DNA of 64,000 bases from Spirochaetes bacterium GWE1_32_154 (GTDB lineage Bacteria; Spirochaetota; GWE2-31-10), in the NCBI GenBank assembly GCA_001829315.1, contig MIAY01000012.1, positions 1 to 64,000 on the forward strand, written 5' to 3'. Shown here piece after piece: positions 16,775-23,479 of this stretch (positions are counted from its first letter, which is position 1; every line of letters starts with the position of its first letter). A program made the position numbers and the translations under genes. The notes under the pieces were generated by a model. That model was not told the origin of the DNA, searched no databases, and saw nothing but the letters and a program-made list of their open reading frames with translations.

Positions 16775-17341
16775 TTAGTCGCACGATGGATTTTTTTCGA
16801 TTTTACAATAATCATCCTTAAAAATGCTCATTAACACAAAATCAGTATATGTATTATTTATAAAAAAACTTTTTTTTAATCTTCCCTCTTCATTAAACCC
16901 GCAACTTTTATAACAATTAATCGCTTGAATATTGTAATCATGAACTCTTAATTCAATACGATTTAAATTAAGTTTATAAAATGCTAAATCTAATAATAAT
17001 GTAATTGCTTCTTTCCCGATTCCTTTTCCATGATTTTTTACATCACCTATGACAATTGCTAATTCTGCAAATCGATGAATCCAGTTAATTTTGATAAAAT
17101 TAATTTGCCCGACATATTTGTTGGATTCTTTATCAGCAATTATAAAAAAATAAGGATTATCTAATTTGTTTTCTAAAATTGCAGTAACAAAATTACCAGT
17201 TGTATTTAATGTTTGTGGCGGATAGAATACTTCCGATAAATTATCAGTAATTTCTGTATTTTTTGTCCACTCATGAATTGCTGCCAGATCTTCATTTATA
17301 ACTTCTCTTAAAATAATTGTTGTTCCAATAATTCTACTCAT
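16775..17341 (-). CDS. GNAT family N-acetyltransferase (RimJ/RimL-like)
   Basis: About 188 residues from ATG 17341. It has an N-terminal ILREV--ED strand-helix, the acetyl-CoA binding motif VKNHGKGIGKEA near residues 105-116, and the NLNRIELRVHDYNIQAINCYKSCGFNEEGRLKKS block typical of the Acetyltransf_3 (ribosomal-protein or antibiotic/spermidine-type) group. The acceptor is unknown. It lies 30 bp upstream of the hydrolase on the same strand. Confidence 0.87.
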   Translation of the reverse strand: MSRIIGTTIILREVINEDLAAIHEWTKNTEITDNLSEVFYPPQTLNTTGNFVTAILENKLDNPYFFIIADKESNKYVGQINFIKINWIHRFAELAIVIGDVKNHGKGIGKEAITLLLDLAFYKLNLNRIELRVHDYNIQAINCYKSCGFNEEGRLKKSFFINNTYTDFVLMSIFKDDYCKIEKNPSCD

Positions 17342-17413
17342 ATAATATATATCCTTTAAGGGCACAATTTTTCGGCTACCACTTGGTATTACAGTAGTTG
17401 TCAGTATACAATA

Positions 17414-18382
17414 TTAAATGCAAAGGTCTACAATCTTTTTGTATTTCTCAAAACCTGTTTTTGTGTATAAGCGTATAGCGTTTATATTATAATCCCAAAC
17501 GTGTAAATTTATTATCTTAAATCCTTTCTCTAATGCAAACATTTTGATTCTTTCCATTAACATAGTTCCGTATCCTCTATTCTGGTGTTCAGGAACAATC
17601 ATAAAATCATAAATGGAAATATATTGATAATCATCTTGAAATGTTGATCCGCCGGAAGCATTCACTTCATAAATTATTGCGTTTCCAATTATTTCTGAAT
17701 TACAACAAACATTAATACATACAAAATTATCTCTTTTAAGTAATCGATCAATCATATCATGCAAAATATTTTCATTGTATTCCGCAAAATGTGCAGGATA
17801 ATTTTTTTCCATTATTTGATAATTTATTTTAAACAGTTGTAAAGCAATTATAGAATCCTTACTTACTTGAAAAGTTAACTCAGGAATACTATTAATTATG
17901 TTAGGATCATATGATAAAAAATCAAGACTCATTTGAAAAATATGATCTTTAAATCCATTTTTAAAAAAGAAATTAACATTACTTTCCTGGTACTCAAATA
18001 TTTCAGAACTTATTTCTTTATATGATTTTTCATAAGCAAATGACTTAAGTTTATTTAATAATCCTGTTCCTATTCCCATTCTACAAAACTCAGGTAAAAC
18101 TGTAATAGAATCAATATTAATATACTTTAAATTCGCTTTAAAAAGTGGTTCAGGATAAACAGCTTCTCCAAACAAAATGAAACCTATGGGCTGATTATTT
18201 GAAAAAGCAACTATAGAGTGATAAATTGGATTGGAAAGAGCATTATCATTAAGAACAAAAATATCATCAAAATTATAGGGTTTAAAAATATTTGGATACT
18301 GATTAGCCACAGATTGCTGGTTATGTTTTAAAAGTGCAGTTACAATTTTAGCATCTCTCAAATATTTGTAAGTTACTTCCAA
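17414..18382 (-). CDS. Protein with two tandem GNAT acetyltransferase domains
   Basis: About 322 residues with two complete GNAT modules. The first (about 1-160) has the cofactor loop EFCRMGIGTGLLNKL, and the second (about 175-322) has EHQNRGYGTMLMERI followed by INLHVWDYNINAIRLYTKTGF. Neither possible start is ATG. TTG 18382 has GGAGG 4 bases upstream, and an in-frame TTG at 18403 is also open; I prefer 18382 because the EVTYKYL strand then begins the fold. Double-GNAT proteins often have one degenerate domain, but both cofactor loops look intact here. The substrate is unknown. Confidence 0.82.
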   Translation of the reverse strand: MEVTYKYLRDAKIVTALLKHNQQSVANQYPNIFKPYNFDDIFVLNDNALSNPIYHSIVAFSNNQPIGFILFGEAVYPEPLFKANLKYINIDSITVLPEFCRMGIGTGLLNKLKSFAYEKSYKEISSEIFEYQESNVNFFFKNGFKDHIFQMSLDFLSYDPNIINSIPELTFQVSKDSIIALQLFKINYQIMEKNYPAHFAEYNENILHDMIDRLLKRDNFVCINVCCNSEIIGNAIIYEVNASGGSTFQDDYQYISIYDFMIVPEHQNRGYGTMLMERIKMFALEKGFKIINLHVWDYNINAIRLYTKTGFEKYKKIVDLCI

Positions 18383-18453
18383 TTTTCCTCCGTAGACTGC
18401 CAATATAAATAATCTTCGAATGACCTAATGTGAAATAAAATATTTCTTTTCAT

Positions 18454-18672
18454 TTAATTGATTTTTACTACTTTAAGATTTTTATGATTCTCAATATCAG
18501 CAATATTATTTAATAAAAACATTTTATTGGCATCAGAACTATTTAAATAATCTGTTTCATCAAATACATCAGAAATTGTAATTTCAATTTCTTTTCCTTT
18601 AAACATTTCATGAACATAGTTTATCAGTGTTTCATTAATTTCATTGGCATTAAGTTTAAACTGAGCAGTCAT
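18454..18672 (-). CDS. Small antitoxin-like protein (orphan)
   Basis: 72 residues with AGGGAG about 7 bases before the ATG. The N-terminal FKLNANEINETLINYVHEMF and the central EIEITISD-DETDYL segment resemble small Axe/YefM-like antitoxins found beside RelE-type toxins. No toxin follows: the next gene downstream is the double-GNAT gene. It may be an orphan antitoxin or something unrelated. Family assignment is tentative. Confidence 0.45.
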   Translation of the reverse strand: MTAQFKLNANEINETLINYVHEMFKGKEIEITISDVFDETDYLNSSDANKMFLLNNIADIENHKNLKVVKIN

Positions 18673-18754
18673 ACAATTCTCCCTGTATTTATTAATTAAA
18701 TATTAATAAAACAATTTATACATTAATACTATTGTTAAATGCTGTTTATTAAAG

Positions 18755-18791
18755 AAATACGCTTTTTATCTCGAATTTTTGCATGAGACTA
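18755..18791 (-). mobile_element. Degenerate remnant of the inverted-repeat miniature element
   Basis: AAATACGCTTTTTATCTCG followed by AATTTTTGCATGAGACTA matches the 50-bp palindromic unit seen at the end of copies D and E. The outer TTGC end is missing and no target duplication is visible. Confidence 0.55.
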
Positions 18792-18797
18792 ATTAAT

Positions 18798-18930
18798 ATG
18801 CAAATTAGAACCCGGTATTTGCTGTTTGTACCCAAATAAATTCTTTTACGATGGCACCTGATTTTTCGTCAGTTTAATTCTTAAGGCTAACATCACACAG
18901 AGTTCAGCAGGTCGTGCGATGTTAAAAAAA
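18798..18930 (-). repeat. Second dispersed repeat family, copy a
   Basis: The segment starts ATGCAAATTAGAACCCGGTA and contains GCACCTGATTTTTCGTCAG and TTTAATTCTTAAGG. It ends in an imperfect hairpin, TAACATCACAC with GTGCGATGTTA, at 18888-18924. Copies recur at 20004-20078 and 21613-21770, each just 3' of or between minus-strand genes. Confidence 0.65.
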
Positions 18931-18948
18931 AGGGGAGGATAAAAATAA

Positions 18949-19260
18949 TTAGCCTTCGTTGTCACTTAAATAAGGTGCATCTGTTCCCTTAAAAAATGAA
19001 ATTTGGTCAGGTGTTGCAAACATCCCGGTTCTTATAACTTGCGAAAGATAATAATTTCGGCCATTAACTTTGTATTGATATTCCAGAATAACTATCTCTT
19101 TGTTATCTAAATCAATTACTGTTAAGAATAAAGCAAGCTGTGTACATGATTGAGAAATCAATTTAACATTTTTAGGTGCAGTAACTTCATCATTTGTCTT
19201 TGAGAACATAGAAAAAGTAAAAAAAACTAATAAAAGAATAATAAAATAATTTTTATTCAC
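18949..19260 (-). CDS. Small exported protein of unknown function
   Basis: About 103 residues from GTG 19260, which has AAAGGAG 6 bases upstream; an ATG at 19284 with GGGGAGGGG is a possible alternative. It begins with a signal peptide or N-terminal anchor (NYFIILLLVFFTFSMF), followed by about 80 residues with a single Cys and a YQYKVNGRNYYLSQVIRTG strand pair. I do not recognise the family. The gene is bracketed by inverted copies of the second repeat family's hairpin end, as if it were a small cassette. Confidence 0.55.
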   Translation of the reverse strand: MNKNYFIILLLVFFTFSMFSKTNDEVTAPKNVKLISQSCTQLALFLTVIDLDNKEIVILEYQYKVNGRNYYLSQVIRTGMFATPDQISFFKGTDAPYLSDNEG

Positions 19261-19284
19261 AAAAATCTCCTTTGTATTTAACAT

Positions 19285-19335
19285 ATCCCCTCCCCTTTTC
19301 TTTAATATCGCACAGAATCCTGTAGGAACTTTGAT
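19285..19335 (+). repeat. Partial copy d of the second repeat family, inverted relative to copy a
   Basis: ATCCCCTCCCCTTTTCTTTAAT followed by ATCGCACAGAATCCTGTAGG matches the complement of the 18900-18945 end of copy a. With copy a it forms an imperfect inverted repeat flanking the small exported protein. Confidence 0.5.
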
Positions 19336-19348
19336 AGTCTTTGCCATA

Positions 19349-19790
19349 TCAATCTACTTTAAATTTTCCAACTTCGTTCACTAATTCATCAATACTAATT
19401 CTATTCTCCTCACTCAACTCATTTACTTTGTTTACTGCCACAGTTACTTGCTCTGCTCCAGTAGCCATTTCATTCATTCCGTTGGTAATTTCTTGTGTAA
19501 TTTTATTTAGAATAGAGGTTTCTTTTACTACTTGCTGACTTCCTGTAAACATTTCGCTCGAACTTGATTTTACTTTCCGGGTAATATCATTAAGCTGACT
19601 TATTGCTTCAAGAACCTGCTTACTTCCAACCGACTGTTCCTCCATAGCTGATCTGATGCTACTTTCCTGCTCTCTTACTGTTTTTATTTCACTTTCTATA
19701 CTAGCGAATTTACTTAATACATTTTCTATTGAACGAGTAATTGTTTCAATAGAAGATTTTATTTTATTTAAAACAGTTGCAACTGTTTTT
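19349..19790 (-). pseudogene. C-terminal fragment of a methyl-accepting chemotaxis protein
   Basis: An open frame of about 147 codons encodes only the distal half of an MCP signalling domain (NKIKSSIETITRS, then [12 protein letters not shown], ending VGKFKVD). It is clearly related to the C-terminus of the hydrogenase-MCP protein 5 kb away ([22 protein letters not shown]). The sensor, membrane segments and the conserved hairpin tip are all missing. An in-frame stop lies just upstream at about 19791. This is a 5'-truncated remnant, possibly left by recombination between MCP genes. Confidence 0.8.
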
Positions 19791-19938
19791 TATTATACTT
19801 ACTATTATTATTATGATAAAAAAAATACTTAATTTTTTTAATATATTCATATATATATAATCCTCCCATAACTATTTGTACTACAAACCATAATTCATTA
19901 ACAGAGCAATACAGCTTTTTATCAATTAAATAACAAGT

Positions 19939-19988
19939 CAGGCTCTTGCAAAAATTCGAGATAAATATGGGATTTTTGCAAGAAGCTC
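19939..19988 (+). mobile_element. Inverted-repeat miniature element, copy B (50 bp)
   Basis: The smallest complete copy, flanked by the direct repeat AAGT (19935-19938 and 19989-19992). It consists only of the palindromic unit, CAGGCTCTTGCAAAAAT on the left and ATTTTTGCAAGAAGCTC on the right. This shows that the 50-bp unit alone can be found as an insertion. The rest of 19791-20098 holds only this element and a repeat copy; no gene is seen. Confidence 0.85.
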
Positions 19989-20003
19989 AAGTAACAACAT
20001 TAT

Positions 20004-20078
20004 ACTTTACGATATCACCTGATTTTTCGTCAATTTAATTCTTGAGGGTAACATCGCAAAGAATTCAGGAAGGTGTAT
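20004..20078 (-). repeat. Second dispersed repeat family, copy b
   Basis: TTTACGATATCACCTGATTT and TTCGTCAATTTAATTC, then GAGGGTAACATCGCAAAGAA match copies a and c. It lies 3' of the interrupted antitoxin gene. Confidence 0.65.
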
Positions 20079-20098
20079 AATATGGGAGCGTACCTATA

Positions 20099-20560
20099 TT
20101 AAATCTCAATTTTAATTTTATTTTCAGCGTACTGATGTATTAAAATACCAATCAAAGACTGGTAAGCAATACCTGATTCTAATGATTTTACTTTAAGTTT
20201 GTTCAAATCTTTTTCTGTTAGTCTAATACTTATAGAGGCTCTTGCAAAAATCAAGAGTACTTGATGAAAAAAAGAGTACTTTTTTTATGCTTCCGCCAAT
20301 ACGCAATAAAATTGCGTTAGAGCCTGGTCGTAATGGGTACATTACTGCTCGGGCATGCAACCAGAGTAGCCTCATGCAAAAATTCGAGAAAAGAAAAGTA
20401 TTTTTGCAAGAGGCTCTATATGTTTAGATTTATTTAATGTATTTTTAGCTGTTTGAACTACCATTTCAATATCTTTTATGTCGTTGTCTGATTGAATTAA
20501 ATTACCGGAATTAAAGGATGAAATGATATATAGTTCTTCATCGTCAAATTTAGTTGCCAT
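20099..20560 (-). pseudogene. CopG-type antitoxin gene interrupted by a miniature element
   Basis: From ATG 20560 (GGAGGTGA upstream) the frame encodes 48 residues ending KNTLNKSKHI. It is then broken by element copy C. Beyond the element the frame resumes with SIRLTEKDLNKLKVKSLESG and IAYQSLIGILIHQY to a stop at 20099. Removing the 182-bp element plus one 4-bp TATA duplication leaves exactly 92 codons. This reads as a complete antitoxin of the CopG_antitoxin family (ribbon-helix-helix IxIRL...AxxxGIxYQxLI). No toxin partner is adjacent. As it stands, only the N-terminal half can be made. Confidence 0.85.
20235..20416 (+). mobile_element. Inverted-repeat miniature element, copy C (inserted in an antitoxin gene)
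   Basis: 182 bp flanked by TATA on both sides (20231-20234 and 20417-20420). The terminal inverted repeats GAGGCTCTTGCAAAAAT and GAGCCTCTTGCAAAAAT differ at one base. The interior has the hairpin ACGCAATAAAATTGCGT (20301-20317) and a segment containing CTCGGGCATGCAACC shared with copy D. A short reading frame inside it is not a gene. Confidence 0.9.
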
Positions 20561-20635
20561 CTTTGTCACCTCCAGCGAAATATTTTTTAGTAGCTTTTAT
20601 GTAAAATACCTCAATCGAAGCCAAAGATGGAGCAA

Positions 20636-21529
20636 TTACTTTAATTTCTTAATCTCACTAATTGAAAGATCTGTTGCATCAGCTATAATTTGAAGATCAA
20701 CACCTTTTAATTTTAATCTTCTAGCAACTTCAATTTGCTTCTCAGTTTTACCTTTTTGTATCAACTTCGTCGCTGTAGACATAATCACACCTCCTGCTTT
20801 ATCATCATTCTCTTTTACAATCTCCATCAGTTTATCAACATCAAGATTATCATCTATTTCATACAAATACCGGATAATCTTTTTAAAAAATATCCGTCCT
20901 TTCGGTTCCTCTATATATAATTTACCAATTTTAAATATTTTTTCAAGGTTTTCATTAAGAATATTCTCATTATAACTGTATTTCATTATTTGCATGAGAA
21001 TTTTTAGAAGTTGTCCGGTAATTTTCTGTTTAATGTCATCGTGTGAATAACCGGATAAATCTATCACTAAATAATCGAAATTCGGGATAAATTTAAGTAA
21101 AGACTCATCTTTAATATTGAAATATTCAGAAAAAGATCGTTTTTTCCATGTATCTTTGCCGTGATAAAAAACTACCGGTAAGGTGAATATAAGTTTATTA
21201 GTATTAGAAATGCTATGTTCTTGAATATTGAGAATATATCGAAGCAATTGCACATGTGGAAATTCGGGTAGATAACTTTTATGTTCAAATAATAATGTAA
21301 TTAGTATATCTGTATTTTTATATTTGCATGTATACACTAAATCTGAATAATATTTTTTAAGTTTCCGGTCAATATATGTTGTAGAATCCAGTGTCAATGT
21401 TTCAAGTTTGAGATTTTCTACTATTTCTTTCGGGAATGTTCCGTTTATGAGATCTATCGCATTTGCTTTATCAGAAAACGATGTTTTGAATATGGTATCA
21501 TGAGGATCAGTTATTTTTTTTTCATTCAT
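20636..21529 (-). CDS. Rpn-family recombination-promoting nuclease / putative transposase (PD-(D/E)XK)
   Basis: About 297 residues from ATG 21529, chosen because the family begins with a short KKxxxPHDxxFK-x-x-F segment, visible here as ITDPHDTIFKTSF. The nuclease core shows Asp in YYSDLVYTCKY and Glu in LLFEHKSY (the D...E-x-K equivalent), followed by RYILNI and LPVVFYHGK, all typical of Rpn/PDDEXK_2 proteins. The C-terminal helix-turn-helix-like GVDLQIIADATDLSISEIKKL is also a hallmark. E. coli Rpn proteins are DNA endonucleases that raise recombination; here the role is inferred. Confidence 0.9.
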   Translation of the reverse strand: MNEKKITDPHDTIFKTSFSDKANAIDLINGTFPKEIVENLKLETLTLDSTTYIDRKLKKYYSDLVYTCKYKNTDILITLLFEHKSYLPEFPHVQLLRYILNIQEHSISNTNKLIFTLPVVFYHGKDTWKKRSFSEYFNIKDESLLKFIPNFDYLVIDLSGYSHDDIKQKITGQLLKILMQIMKYSYNENILNENLEKIFKIGKLYIEEPKGRIFFKKIIRYLYEIDDNLDVDKLMEIVKENDDKAGGVIMSTATKLIQKGKTEKQIEVARRLKLKGVDLQIIADATDLSISEIKKLK

Positions 21530-21612
21530 TTTGATATAGTACAATTTTGAGTGTAAATTGACAATAGAGCTTTTTGAAAATATGGAAGTATTTTTATAAT
21601 AATAGTTCACCT

Positions 21613-21770
21613 ATGCAAATCGGTACTCCGTATTTACAGTTTTGTACTCAAACAAATTCTTTACGATGTTACCTTGATTTTCTCGAATCAAATTTTTCAT
21701 ATGTATTCACTGATTTTTCGTCAGTTTAATTCTTGAGGGTAACATCGCAAAGAACCCAGTAGGTTATATG
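21613..21770 (-). repeat. Second dispersed repeat family, copy c (next to the broken recombinase)
   Basis: It begins ATGCAAATCGGTACTCCGTA like copy a and contains the inverted pair TTCTTTACGATGTTACC and GGTAACATCGCAAAGAA. It shares TGATTTTTCGTCAGTTTAAT with copies a and b. It sits between the Rpn gene and the tyrosine-recombinase remnant. Confidence 0.65.
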
Positions 21771-22109
21771 ATGTGCTTGGGAGGGGGCTTTCAAAACTTC
21801 TGCTTCTTGACACATGTGCGTCCTTCTCCTTCTCTTAAAACTTGCCCGTTGATAAAAACAAGAAAACGATTGCCTCAGGTTTTAACAAAAAAAGAGGTTG
21901 AATTGATTATTTCTAAAATCACCAATGTAAAACATACACTCATTATATCCATATTGTATGGAAGCGGATTACGAGTAAGTGAAGTTGTAAATATCAGAGT
22001 CGGTAATCGTTCAATTCAAAAACATCTCGGACATGCCTCAGTAAAAACAACAATGATTTATTTACACATCGCTGATTGTACCGTAAAAAAAATTGAAAGC
22101 CCGTTATAA
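21768..22109 (+). pseudogene. Tyrosine recombinase/integrase remnant with internal deletion
   Basis: The frame contains RLPQVLTKKEVELIISKI and ILYGSGLRVSEVVNIRV, the start of a phage-integrase catalytic domain with the first catalytic Arg. It jumps directly to IQKHLGHASVKTTMIYLHI and IESPL, the C-terminus carrying the nucleophilic Tyr. The intervening 80 or so residues, including the His-x-x-Arg box, are gone, and the N-terminal DNA-binding domain is also absent or unrecognisable. It cannot be an active recombinase. It is oriented away from the minus-strand accessory block, the way intI faces relative to its cassette array in many integrons. Confidence 0.85.
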
Positions 22110-22237
22110 AATAAAAAATAATTTTTCATTTCACTCTGTTGATCCGATTGCCAAAAATGTAAATTTCACCATAAAAACAGTTCAAAAAAATCAAATAAAA
22201 TGCTAAAAATACAAAAAATCAGCGAGGAGTACAAACA

Positions 22238-23434
22238 ATGAGTAAAATCCAAATGAAAACACCATTAGTTGAAATAGATGGCGATGAAATGACAAGAGTA
22301 TTATGGCCGATAATAAAAAAAAAACTTATCATGCCTTTTGTTGACTTGAAAACAGAATATTACGATCTCGGTATGAAAAAAAGAGATGAAACAGACGATC
22401 AGATAACCATTGATGCTGCAAATGCTATTATTAAATATGGTGTCGGTGTAAAAAATGCAACGATAACACCGAATGAGCCGAGAGTTAAAGAATATTCATT
22501 GAAAAAACAGTGGAAAAGCCCGAATGGCACAATAAGAGCGATACTTGACGGAACTGTATTTAGAAAACCAATTTTAGTGAACAACATAAAACCATCCGTT
22601 TCGACCTGGAAAAAACCAATTATCGTTGGAAGACATGCTTATGGTGATATTTATAAAAATGCCGAAATATTTGCTGAAAACGGCGGTAAATTAGAAATCC
22701 GTGTTACCGATAAAAATGGCAATGTAAAAAGCGAAACTATTATTGATATTAACGAAACTACAATTGTTCAGGGTGTTCATAATACAATTTCTTCCATTAA
22801 GAGTTTTGCCCGGGCTTGTTTTGAATATTCCCTTGACCAGAAAGTCGATTGCTGGTTTGGAACAAAAGATACCATCTCAAAAACATACGATCAGACATTT
22901 AAAAAAACATTTGAAGAAATATTTGAAACTGAATATAAAGAAAAGTTTACAGCAGCCGGAATCGAATATTTTTATACACTCATTGATGATGTTGTTGCCC
23001 GGATAATGAAATGTGACGGCGGAATCCTCTGGATTTGCAAGAACTATGACGGTGATGTAATGAGCGATATGGTTGCATCGGCTTTCGGCAGTCTTGCAAT
23101 GATGACAAGTGTTCTTGTGTCTCCGAAAGGTTATTTTGAATACGAAGCAGCACATGGGACCGTTCAGAAACATTACTATAAATACTTAAAAGGTGAAAAA
23201 ACATCAACCAATCCCGTTGCTTTGATTTACGCATGGACCGGAGCATTACGAAAAAGAGGCGAACTTGATGGTATCTATGAGTTATGCTCATTCGCCGATA
23301 GATTGGATAAAGCGGTTATTACCGTAATTGAATCAGGTGTTATGACTGGTGATTTAGCAGCAATTTGCAACCCGAAAGCAAAACAGGTTGTAAACTCTGA
23401 AGATTTTATACAAGCCATCGCGACAATTTTGTAA
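22238..23434 (+). CDS. icd: NADP-dependent isocitrate dehydrogenase (homodimeric, eukaryotic-like type)
   Basis: 398 residues, oxidising isocitrate to 2-oxoglutarate in the cytoplasm. The compact IDH of the eukaryotic-like subfamily is recognised by VEIDGDEMTRVLW at the N-terminus, ATITPNEPRVKEY and SPNGTIRAILDGTVFR (substrate phosphate and carboxylate binding), GRHAYGDIYK, DDVVARIMKCDGG (metal-binding Asp) and EAAHGTVQKHY (NADP loop). The length is a little short of the usual 400-410. Ribosome site GAGGAG precedes the ATG. It stands alone and supplies 2-oxoglutarate and NADPH for biosynthesis in an otherwise fermentative-looking gene set. Confidence 0.95.
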   Translation: MSKIQMKTPLVEIDGDEMTRVLWPIIKKKLIMPFVDLKTEYYDLGMKKRDETDDQITIDAANAIIKYGVGVKNATITPNEPRVKEYSLKKQWKSPNGTIRAILDGTVFRKPILVNNIKPSVSTWKKPIIVGRHAYGDIYKNAEIFAENGGKLEIRVTDKNGNVKSETIIDINETTIVQGVHNTISSIKSFARACFEYSLDQKVDCWFGTKDTISKTYDQTFKKTFEEIFETEYKEKFTAAGIEYFYTLIDDVVARIMKCDGGILWICKNYDGDVMSDMVASAFGSLAMMTSVLVSPKGYFEYEAAHGTVQKHYYKYLKGEKTSTNPVALIYAWTGALRKRGELDGIYELCSFADRLDKAVITVIESGVMTGDLAAICNPKAKQVVNSEDFIQAIATIL

Positions 23435-23445
23435 TTGTATACCCG

Positions 23446-23474
23446 GGCGGTCAGTGATTGTACTGACCGCCTTT
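23446..23474. terminator. Bidirectional hairpin between icd and ppaC
   Basis: GGCGGTCAG and CTGACCGCC make a perfect 9-bp stem with an 8-base loop, midway between the convergent stop codons of icd and the pyrophosphatase gene. T-runs are short on both sides. Confidence 0.7.
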
Positions 23475-23479
23475 GCAAT

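Noticed and set aside
20242..20427. A 61-codon open frame inside copy C
   Set aside because: It lies wholly within the inverted-repeat element, has no ribosome site, and its translated sequence resembles no protein. It is a by-product of the element's sequence.
21768..21830. The first 20 residues of the recombinase frame as its true N-terminus
   Set aside because: They overlap repeat copy c and show no resemblance to the integrase family; the recognisable homology begins at about 21850.
22877..23291. Open minus-strand frames over icd
   Set aside because: They are antisense to a clear isocitrate dehydrogenase and have no ribosome site or homology.
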